From assembly GCA_011390695.1 (NCBI GenBank), contig JAABRW010000417.1, forward strand, positions 1-10,276: DNA of 10,276 bases. The letters run 5' to 3'. The position numbers and the translations under genes were made by a program. Of this stretch, positions 1-5,100 are shown in pieces (position 1 is the first letter of the stretch; every line of letters starts with the position of its first letter). The notes under the pieces were generated by a model. That model was not told the DNA's origin and did not search any database. It worked only from the letters and a program-made list of their open reading frames with translations. The stretch comes from Desulfotignum sp. GTDB taxonomy: Bacteria; Desulfobacterota; Desulfobacteria; Desulfobacterales; Desulfobacteraceae.

Positions 1-741
1 ACCCACATGGCAGGCGATGAGCACCCCGCCGATGGCAGCGGTGGCAGACCCCACCACAAAAGTGGCGGAAATGACATTGTTGACATTGATGCCCAAAAGC
101 GCGGACATGACCTTGTCCTGGGCTGTGGCCCGCATGGCTTTGCCGATGCGGGTGAACTTGATGAGCAGTCCCAGCAGGATCATGACAATCACCGTGGTGA
201 CGATGATGGTCAGCTCCACAGAGGTGATGATATGGGCAAAGGGTTCCCAGAATTTGAAATCGGGTATAAGGCTTCTGAACGGCAGATATTCCGGGGTCTG
301 GGCCAGCATCACATAGTTTTGCAGAAACAGGCTCATGCCGATGGCAGATATCAGGGCCGACAGCCTGGGGGCGTTCCGCAGGGGTTTGTACGCGATTTTT
401 TCCACTGTAAATCCGTAGGCACAGGAATACACAATAGCAAACACAAATGCCAGGATGACGATAACAGCGGTATTCCAGCCCCACATCCCCAGAAGGCTTG
501 CAATGATAAGGGCGGTCATGGCCCCGATCATGTAGATTTCACCATGGGCAAAATTGATCAGCTGAATGATGCCGTATACCATGGTATATCCCAGGGCGAT
601 CAGGGCGTAAATGCTCCCCCTGGTCAGGCCCCCCAGAAACAGTTCAAAAAAATACAAGGGGTCGATGAGAAGCTCGCGGACGGCAAAAAAACCGATGATG
701 CCGGCCACGGCCACACCCAGTAATATACTAATCCAACGCAT
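1..741 (-). CDS. livH: Branched-chain amino acid ABC transporter permease LivH (partial, C-terminus off the left edge)
   Basis: This is an inner-membrane permease of the hydrophobic amino acid transporter (HAAT) family, which works with LivK, LivM and the ATPases LivG and LivF. Translating the minus strand from ATG at 741-739 gives 247 codons with no stop before the edge. Family LivH proteins have about 290-310 residues, so roughly the last 50-60 are missing. Diagnostic stretches are GLTRGSIYALIALGYTMVYG (38-57), LINFAHGEIYMIGA (61-74) and the ATPase-contacting loop IGKAMRATAQDKVMSALLGI (199-218). Hydrophobic segments lie near 3-20, 40-58, 68-85, 90-110, 128-146, 174-194 and 222-245. A modest AGGA Shine-Dalgarno sits about 10 nt before the ATG. 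It lies downstream of livK on the same strand, 109 bp away, behind a stem-loop. The substrate could be branched-chain or another hydrophobic amino acid. Confidence 0.95.
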   Translation of the reverse strand, partial: MRWISILLGVAVAGIIGFFAVRELLIDPLYFFELFLGGLTRGSIYALIALGYTMVYGIIQLINFAHGEIYMIGAMTALIIASLLGMWGWNTAVIVILAFVFAIVYSCAYGFTVEKIAYKPLRNAPRLSALISAIGMSLFLQNYVMLAQTPEYLPFRSLIPDFKFWEPFAHIITSVELTIIVTTVIVMILLGLLIKFTRIGKAMRATAQDKVMSALLGINVNNVISATFVVGSATAAIGGVLIACHVG

Positions 742-789
742 GGTAATTCATCCTGATCTTTGAAAAATTTAGGTAAAACCGCTGGGTAC

Positions 790-834
790 AAAAACAGGAG
801 CGCAGATCCGTCATGGATTTACGCCCCTGTTTTT
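790..834 (-). terminator. Intercistronic stem-loop (attenuator-like terminator) between livK and livH
   Basis: Positions 790-809 and 815-834 pair over 20 bp with a 5-nt loop. On the minus-strand transcript 19 of 20 positions pair (two are G-U) and one is an A-C mismatch. The 5' arm starts AAAAACAGG and the 3' arm ends CCUGUUUUU, so the U tract is partly inside the stem. It begins 17 nt after the livK stop and ends about 48 nt before the livH start. Since livH has no visible promoter, partial termination or 3'-end protection of the livK message is the likely role (inference). Confidence 0.75.
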
Positions 835-850
835 TACAGTGCATCAGGCG

Positions 851-1969
851 TTAATTAACCTGCTGGTATTTTCCGTCAATAACCTTGTATACGGAGAAAC
901 CCGCACCCACAACATCCCCTTTTTCATCAAACCCGATGGGGCCTAAAGGAGAGTCGATCGTGATTTCAAACATGGCGGCCCGCATGGCATCGTATTCCAG
1001 TGTTCCCGCTTTTTCAGCCGCAGCAGCCAGGGCCTGGAGGCAGGCATATCCGTTAAAGAAAAAAGTACCGGGATCTTCACCGAATTTTTTCTGGTGTTTG
1101 GCAGACAGTTCCTGGTACAAAGGGTTACCGGATGTGTCATTGGGACCTGTGGCATAAACGCCTTCCGCATATTTGCCGGCCAGGTTGGTGAAGTTGTCAC
1201 CAATGATGCCGTCAGCCCCGAAAAAAGTGGTGTCCACTCTTTTCTTTTTGAGCAGCTGTACGATTTTGGAAGCATCTGAATGATATCCGCCCCACATGGT
1301 AACCTCGGCATCAGACCGTTTGATCTTCTGGACAATGGCGGAATAATCCATAGCACCGGTGGTCACCCCCTCAAACAGAACGATTTCCACCCCGCCCATT
1401 TTTTCAAAATTTTGTCTGACAAGTTCCATCTGGCCTTTGCCGTAATCGCCTTTGTCATGGATCAGGGCTACTTTTTTGGCTTTGATTTCATTTTTCACAA
1501 AATCGGTCATCAAAATGGCCTGGGCACCGTCATTGGCAATGGTTCTGAAAAAATTGGGATGTTCACCGGTAAAGGTCAGGGCATCACTGGTGGAGGCAGG
1601 AGAGGCAATCAAAAGATTGGCATCCTTGTAAATTTTGTTGGCAGCAATGGTGGCACCGGAGCAGACATGGCCGATGATCATCTGGGCACCGTCAGATACC
1701 AGTTTGGTGGCGATGTTTACGGCAACTTCGGGCTTGCACACATCATCGCCCACCAGCAATTCGATTTTTTTGCCCAAAATGCCGCCCTTGGCATTGAGAT
1801 CATCCACAGCTATTTCCACCCCCCTGAGGGCTGAAATACCATAGGGTGCCAGATCACCGGAGATGACCCCGGCACTGGCCACTTTGACTGTATCCGCGGC
1901 AAAGCCGGGTGCTGCAAATACAATCATGGAAAATACCGCAACTGCTACTACCTTGAATAATGATTTCAT
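851..1969 (-). CDS. livK: Leu/Ile/Val-type periplasmic amino-acid-binding protein (HAAT family)
   Basis: This is a type I periplasmic binding protein that captures an amino acid and delivers it to the LivHMGF complex. It has 372 residues, usual for the family. Residues 1 to about 25 form a signal peptide (MKSLFK, a hydrophobic core, then PGFAAD), with cleavage probably near A24-A25. The mature protein opens with VKVASAGVISGDLAPYG. Two cysteines, C78 (GDDVCKP) and C103 (GHVCSG), match in spacing and context the disulfide pair of E. coli LivJ/LivK. SPASTSDALT (123-132) matches the ligand-contact loop. GGGAG-like ribosome site: GGGAG lies 6 nt before the ATG, supporting this start. It has its own promoter, and is followed by a stem-loop and livH. 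The ligand is uncertain: family members also bind aromatic amino acids, amides or urea, and the neighbouring tryptophanase makes an aromatic amino acid worth considering. Confidence 0.93.
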   Translation of the reverse strand: MKSLFKVVAVAVFSMIVFAAPGFAADTVKVASAGVISGDLAPYGISALRGVEIAVDDLNAKGGILGKKIELLVGDDVCKPEVAVNIATKLVSDGAQMIIGHVCSGATIAANKIYKDANLLIASPASTSDALTFTGEHPNFFRTIANDGAQAILMTDFVKNEIKAKKVALIHDKGDYGKGQMELVRQNFEKMGGVEIVLFEGVTTGAMDYSAIVQKIKRSDAEVTMWGGYHSDASKIVQLLKKKRVDTTFFGADGIIGDNFTNLAGKYAEGVYATGPNDTSGNPLYQELSAKHQKKFGEDPGTFFFNGYACLQALAAAAEKAGTLEYDAMRAAMFEITIDSPLGPIGFDEKGDVVGAGFSVYKVIDGKYQQVN

Positions 1970-1998
1970 GCTCTACTCCCTTTGTTTAGGTTAAATTT

Positions 1999-2008
1999 TG
2001 TGTACACA
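1999..2008. promoter_or_regulatory. Perfect 10-bp palindrome TGTGTACACA in the livK leader
   Basis: The 10 bp are self-complementary. They lie about 30 nt before the livK start codon and about 23-32 nt after the predicted transcription start. Such a short palindrome could be a half-operator or chance; nothing else supports it. Confidence 0.25.
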
Positions 2009-2012
2009 TACC

Positions 2013-2028
2013 TACAATTTTAATTGTA
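2013..2028. promoter_or_regulatory. Candidate operator: 7-bp inverted repeat just downstream of the livK promoter
   Basis: TACAATT and AATTGTA flank a 2-bp centre, giving a perfect inverted repeat of 16 bp. It starts about 10 bp downstream of the livK -10 box, at roughly +3 to +18 of the predicted transcript, where a bound repressor would block initiation. The regulator is unknown. AT-rich DNA produces such repeats by chance fairly often, so this is a candidate only. Confidence 0.4.
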
Positions 2029-2037
2029 AATTGGACA

Positions 2038-2066
2038 ACTATAAAAAGACGGGTGTTTTTAGTCAA
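2038..2066 (-). promoter_or_regulatory. Sigma-70-type promoter for livK
   Basis: On the minus strand, TTGACT (2066-2061) and TATAGT (2043-2038) are separated by exactly 17 bp. Each hexamer matches the consensus at 5 of 6 positions. The predicted start near 2031 gives a leader of about 60 nt with a good Shine-Dalgarno. The promoter lies wholly between the tnaA stop (2089) and livK, so livK can be expressed apart from tnaA. Confidence 0.7.
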
Positions 2067-2088
2067 GCAAAAAGTAATATCCGCTGTA

Positions 2089-3468
2089 TCATGTTCTGTC
2101 CATCTTTTCAAAATGGCAGGTGAAGTGGCGCAGAAACGGTGCCTGGTAAACAATCTTATATCCGGGAATATCCTGTTTGTTTTCCCACACCTCTTTGATC
2201 ACTTCAATGAGGTAATCAAAATGGCTCTGGGTATACACCCGCCTGGGAAATGCCAGGCGCACCAGTTCCAGAGGTGACGCTGTTTCCCTGCCGTTTTCAT
2301 CAAATGCCCCGAACATCACAGATCCCAGTTCCACGCCTCTCACGCCCCCTTGTGTATACAGGGCATTGACAATACCGATACCCGGATATTGGAGAGAGGG
2401 AATATGGGGCAGCATTTTTTTTGCATCCAGGAACACGGCATGCCCGCCTGCCGGCCGGACAATGGGAACCCCGATATCAATGAGGCTTTTGCTCAGGTAC
2501 TGGACAGTGGCGTGGCGGTAAACCTGGTAGTCGTATTCCAGGGCCTCTTTCAGGCCCACGGCAATGGCTTCCAGATCCCGGCCGGCCAGCCCCCCGTAGG
2601 TGGGAAATCCTTCCCTGATAATCAGCAGGGTACGGAATTTTTCAGCCCAGTCATCATTGTTGCAGATGAGAAAGCCCCCGATATTGGCCAGGCCGTCTTT
2701 TTTGCAACTCATGGTGGCCCCGTCGGCAAAGGAAAATATCTCTCTGGCGATTTCCAGCAAAGATTTGTTTTTATAGCCTGGTTCCCGGTGTTTTATGAAA
2801 TAGGCATTTTCCGCAAATCTGCAGGCATCAATTACCAGGGGTATCCCGTGCTTGTGCAGCACTGATTTGACGTCCCGGATATTTTTCAAAGAAACCGGCT
2901 GTCCCCCGCCGGTGTTGTTGGTGACCGTGATCATGGCAAAGGGAATATTTTCTCTGCCGCTGGCTGCAATGCATTGTTCAAGCTTTTCAATATCCATGTT
3001 CCCCTTGAAAGGAGACTGGTCTGATGTGTCTGTGCCTTCCGGACACAACAGATTTACCGCCACCCCGCCCACATATTCAATATTGGCCCGGGTGGTGTCA
3101 AAGTGCGAGTTGTTGGGGATGACATCGCCTTTGCGGATAAGGGTCTGGGCCAGGATGGCTTCTGCGGCCCTGCCCTGGTGGGTGGGAAACACATGCCTGA
3201 TGCCGGTGATATCCTTGACAGTGGCTTCAAAATGTTTCCAGGACCGGCTGCCGGCATAGGATTCATCCCCCATCATCATGGCGGCCCACTGCCGGGTGGA
3301 CATGGCGCCGGTGCCGGAGTCAGTGAGCAGATCGATGCAGCAGTCTTCGGCATCCAGCAGGAACACATTCTGGTGTGCATCTGCCAGGGCCTGTATGCGC
3401 TGTTCTTTGGAAATGATGTGGATGGGTTCCGTGGTCTTGATGCGGAAGGGTTCTATAATCGTTTTCAT
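2089..3468 (-). CDS. tnaA: Tryptophanase (tryptophan indole-lyase)
   Basis: This cytoplasmic PLP enzyme converts L-tryptophan to indole, pyruvate and ammonia. It has 459 residues (E. coli TnaA has 471) and aligns end to end with the tryptophanase / tyrosine phenol-lyase family: EPFRIKTTEP (6-15), DLLTDSGTGAMS (46-57), THQGR (96-100), NAYFIKHRE (221-229), and the PLP lysine K257 in MSCKKDG. Y71, D214, R217 and R404 fit catalytic, PLP-binding and carboxylate-binding positions. Residues separating the two activities favour tryptophanase: D124 in HFDTT (E. coli D137; Thr in tyrosine phenol-lyase), L381 in VELGS (Arg in tyrosine phenol-lyase), and H448 in LRHFT (E. coli H463; Phe in tyrosine phenol-lyase). 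Some stretches (QWAAMMMGDESYAGS, AGRDLEA, ANIGGF) look more like tyrosine phenol-lyase, so this is a divergent member. GGAG lies 5 nt before the ATG. It has its own promoter and no TnaC leader, and follows the patB-like lyase. Confidence 0.88.
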   Translation of the reverse strand: MKTIIEPFRIKTTEPIHIISKEQRIQALADAHQNVFLLDAEDCCIDLLTDSGTGAMSTRQWAAMMMGDESYAGSRSWKHFEATVKDITGIRHVFPTHQGRAAEAILAQTLIRKGDVIPNNSHFDTTRANIEYVGGVAVNLLCPEGTDTSDQSPFKGNMDIEKLEQCIAASGRENIPFAMITVTNNTGGGQPVSLKNIRDVKSVLHKHGIPLVIDACRFAENAYFIKHREPGYKNKSLLEIAREIFSFADGATMSCKKDGLANIGGFLICNNDDWAEKFRTLLIIREGFPTYGGLAGRDLEAIAVGLKEALEYDYQVYRHATVQYLSKSLIDIGVPIVRPAGGHAVFLDAKKMLPHIPSLQYPGIGIVNALYTQGGVRGVELGSVMFGAFDENGRETASPLELVRLAFPRRVYTQSHFDYLIEVIKEVWENKQDIPGYKIVYQAPFLRHFTCHFEKMDRT

Positions 3469-3489
3469 GGGGTCTCCAGAAAAGAAGGC

Positions 3490-3509
3490 TGTTTATGGTT
3501 TATAGGCAA
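3490..3509. repeat. Direct repeat copy 2, tnaA leader (candidate operator)
   Basis: On the plus strand this reads TGTTTATGGTTTATAGGCAA. It matches the copy at 3528-3546 except for one substitution and one inserted base. It lies just downstream of the predicted tnaA transcription start, between the -10 box and the ribosome binding site. Confidence 0.55.
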
Positions 3510-3517
3510 TTTTATAG

Positions 3518-3546
3518 ATTATACCGTTGTTTATGATTTATGGCAA
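3518..3546 (-). promoter_or_regulatory. Sigma-70-type promoter for tnaA
   Basis: On the minus strand, TTGCCA (3546-3541, 5 of 6 to consensus) and a perfect TATAAT (3523-3518) are spaced by 17 bp. Transcription would start near 3511, leaving about 42 nt before the ATG. That is too short for a TnaC peptide followed by the Rho-dependent leader known from enterobacteria. Control must therefore act at initiation or elsewhere (inference). A copy of the direct repeat covers the -35 box and most of the spacer. Confidence 0.72.
3528..3546. repeat. Direct repeat copy 1, over the tnaA -35 and spacer (candidate operator)
   Basis: On the plus strand this reads TGTTTATGATTTATGGCAA, 19 bp. The second copy lies 37 bp away, about 3.5 helical turns. 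This copy covers the -35 hexamer, a placement typical of a repressor or class II activator site. The binding protein is not identified. Confidence 0.55.
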
Positions 3547-3590
3547 TATAAGGGCAACCCGCGTTTCAGGTACAGGTATGGTCCAACAGG

Positions 3591-4745
3591 TCAGGCTTGT
3601 CTTGTTCTGTTTTTCAAAGCTGTTTCCATGCGAAGCAGTCCTTTTTCCAGGATGGCGGCAGGGCATCCGAAATTGAGCCGGACAAAACCGGGGGCACCGA
3701 AAAATTTGCCGTCGGACAGTCCGACCCCTGCCTGTTCAAAAAAGCCCACCGGGTCTGTCAGTCCGGTTTCAGTGATATCGATCCATGCCAGAAAAGTGGC
3801 CTGGATGGGATCGAGTCTGCAGCCGGGCATCTGGCTGACTTTTTCCATCACCATGTCTCTGTTTTGCCGCAGATAGGCGATCAATTGTGCCAGCCACTCA
3901 TCGCAGGATGCATAGGCTGCTTTTGCCGCAGCCAGTCCCATGAGGTTCACGCTGGGCAGGGTGCCTTTGCATGCTGCAATGAACCGCTTGCGTAAATCAG
4001 GATCTGAAATCACGGCAAAAGAACATCCCAGTCCCGGAATATTATAGGTTTTGGATGGTGCCATCAGGGTGATGGTACGCGCGGCAGCATGCCTTGAAAC
4101 CGTGGCTGACGGAATATGCCGGTTGTGTTGATCCAGAACAAAGTCACTGTGGATTTCATCGCTGCACAAAATCACATCATATTTGTCACACAGGTCTGCC
4201 AGCCTGTTGAGTTCCTCTGTAGTAAACAGGGTGCCGCAGGGGTTGTAGGGACTGCAGAACAAAAACACGGCCGGTTTTTTTTGAAACATCTGTTCAAGTC
4301 TTTCAAAATCAAGGGTGCTGCGGCCTGCTTCTGTGACCATGGGAAGGGTGTGCAACGGTTTGCCGCAATGCGCAGATACCGACAAAAAAGGCGGGTAGAT
4401 GGGGGTGGTGGTGACAATGGCCTGGTTTTGGGTGCCAAAAGCCCTGCAGACCACGTTCAGGCCGGATACCACGCCGGGAATCCAGACCAGCCAGTCTGTT
4501 TCCACTTCCCAGCCGTACAGGGACATCAGGCGCGATGTCACAATCTGGTTCAGGTCCTGGGGAACCAGGGTATATCCCAGAATACCATGGGTAATGATTT
4601 CTTGCAGGGCAGTCAGTACTGCAGGCGGTGCCTTGAAATCCATGTCCGCCACCCACATGGGCAGAATATCGGTTCCCTCGTATTTTTCCCATTTCATGGA
4701 ATGGGTATTGGTGCGGTCAATGACGGTATCAAATAAGGGGTTCAT
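3591..4745 (-). CDS. patB: PatB/MalY-family PLP C-S beta-lyase (cystathionine/cysteine beta-lyase type)
   Basis: This is a fold-type I aminotransferase-like enzyme. The PatB/MalY group cleaves cystathionine, cysteine or cysteine S-conjugates to pyruvate, ammonia and a thiol or H2S. It has 384 residues, close to the family's ~390. Visible motifs: the N-terminal signature WEKYEGTDILPMWVADMDF (19-37), TPIYPPF (114-120), CSPYNPCGTLFT with N168 (164-175), CSDEIHSDF with D196 (194-202), the PLP lysine K232 in APSKTYNIPGLG, and the carboxylate-binding R356 in FVRLNFGCP. All key residues are present, so it should be active. A GGAG lies 13 nt before the ATG, rather far, but the nearer in-frame alternatives are worse. 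It is the first gene of the minus-strand series, 122 bp before tnaA, and divergent from the small ORF at 4870. Classical aminotransferase activity is a less likely alternative. Confidence 0.88.
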   Translation of the reverse strand: MNPLFDTVIDRTNTHSMKWEKYEGTDILPMWVADMDFKAPPAVLTALQEIITHGILGYTLVPQDLNQIVTSRLMSLYGWEVETDWLVWIPGVVSGLNVVCRAFGTQNQAIVTTTPIYPPFLSVSAHCGKPLHTLPMVTEAGRSTLDFERLEQMFQKKPAVFLFCSPYNPCGTLFTTEELNRLADLCDKYDVILCSDEIHSDFVLDQHNRHIPSATVSRHAAARTITLMAPSKTYNIPGLGCSFAVISDPDLRKRFIAACKGTLPSVNLMGLAAAKAAYASCDEWLAQLIAYLRQNRDMVMEKVSQMPGCRLDPIQATFLAWIDITETGLTDPVGFFEQAGVGLSDGKFFGAPGFVRLNFGCPAAILEKGLLRMETALKNRTRQA

Positions 4746-4770
4746 AAGCGGGCAAGTTCTCCTTTATATG

Positions 4771-4778
4771 CATAAACA
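4771..4778. repeat. Third copy of the tnaA repeat core, in the patB leader
   Basis: On the minus strand this reads TGTTTATG, the same 8-bp core that starts both tnaA repeats, about 25 nt before the patB start. It faces the other way relative to transcription compared with the tnaA copies. Beyond the core the match is weak. I saw the 8-mer on either strand only in these three places. Confidence 0.3.
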
Positions 4779-4798
4779 TTTTTTATGAAACGCACAAT

Positions 4799-4815
4799 CT
4801 ATAATGTCATAATAG
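4799..4815. promoter_or_regulatory. 17-bp palindrome over a TATAAT in the patB/small-ORF divergent spacer
   Basis: CTATAATGTCATAATAG is an inverted repeat centred on 4807 with 7 of 8 arm positions matching. It includes a plus-strand TATAAT (4800-4805) with a good distance to the small ORF at 4870 but no convincing -35 box. The minus strand has a TATAGA at nearly the same place (4804-4799) that could serve patB, with CTGACC 17 bp upstream. Overlap of one palindrome with the potential -10 boxes of both divergent genes suggests a shared operator (inference). The rest of the 124-bp spacer (4746-4869) holds only the Shine-Dalgarno sites and the repeat core at 4771. Confidence 0.45.
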
Positions 4816-4869
4816 TTTCTGGTCAGGGTATACAACAAACAGCAGAATTTAAAAAGAGGGGTGTGAAAG

Positions 4870-5088
4870 ATGACAAAAATATTGAGAAACACTTTTAAAC
4901 AGTGTATGCCTTTGGGCAAAATTATGAAAATCCATATGGATGATTACAACAAAGAAACCGATAAAAAGTCAGCCAGGCAAACAAAGAAATATCGGAAAAC
5001 TATCCCCGATATTGAGGCTGATACCCGGAACATGGAATCAGAGACCAGAAAACTGGATGAGTTGATCCATAAATTCAAGGTTGAATAG
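4870..5088 (+). CDS. Small charged, coiled-coil-like protein of unknown function (72 aa)
   Basis: I do not recognise a family. The ATG is preceded by AGAGGGG about 8 nt upstream. The first ~20 residues are basic and mildly hydrophobic (MTKILRNTFKQCMPLGKIMK). The rest is rich in Lys, Glu, Asp and Thr, and from about residue 38 is probably one long helix (PDIEADTRNMESETRKLDE) with spaced Ile, Met and Leu consistent with a short coiled coil. There is no signal peptide and no metal motif. Its TAG stop shares two bases with the ribosome binding site of the downstream peptidase, 9 bp before its GTG start. This arrangement argues that it is a translated gene co-transcribed with the peptidase. A shorter start at the Met codon near 4906 is possible. 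Confidence 0.6.
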   Translation: MTKILRNTFKQCMPLGKIMKIHMDDYNKETDKKSARQTKKYRKTIPDIEADTRNMESETRKLDELIHKFKVE

Positions 5089-5100
5089 GAAAATAAAGTG
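5087..5100 (+). promoter_or_regulatory. Ribosome binding site and GTG start of the peptidase, overlapping the upstream stop
   Basis: AGGA (5087-5090) overlaps the TAG stop of the small ORF (5086-5088) and lies 7 nt before GTG (5098-5100). The GTG is preferred because the family's N-terminal LAAVRQIMAAEKIAALVVPSAD follows at once, and the next ATG (codon 14) would cut into the first helix. Translational coupling to the small ORF is likely. Confidence 0.65.

Noticed and set aside
7..723. Long plus-strand open frame (238 codons) at the left edge
   Set aside because: It is antisense to livH, whose minus-strand translation is an unmistakable permease. The plus-strand product is His/Gly/Asp-rich without a domain.
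2040..2088. Possible tnaA terminator using the A5/T5 runs
   Set aside because: The AAAAA and TTTTT runs could pair only around a C-C mismatch and a tiny loop. The same bases make up the livK promoter spacer, which is the better explanation.
3469..3590. TnaC-like leader peptide
   Set aside because: No short ORF with a suitable start, Trp codon and ribosome site lies between the predicted promoter and tnaA.
3103..3876. Plus-strand open frame spanning the patB-tnaA junction
   Set aside because: It is antisense to two clear PLP enzyme genes and runs through their promoter spacer, with no protein-family signature.
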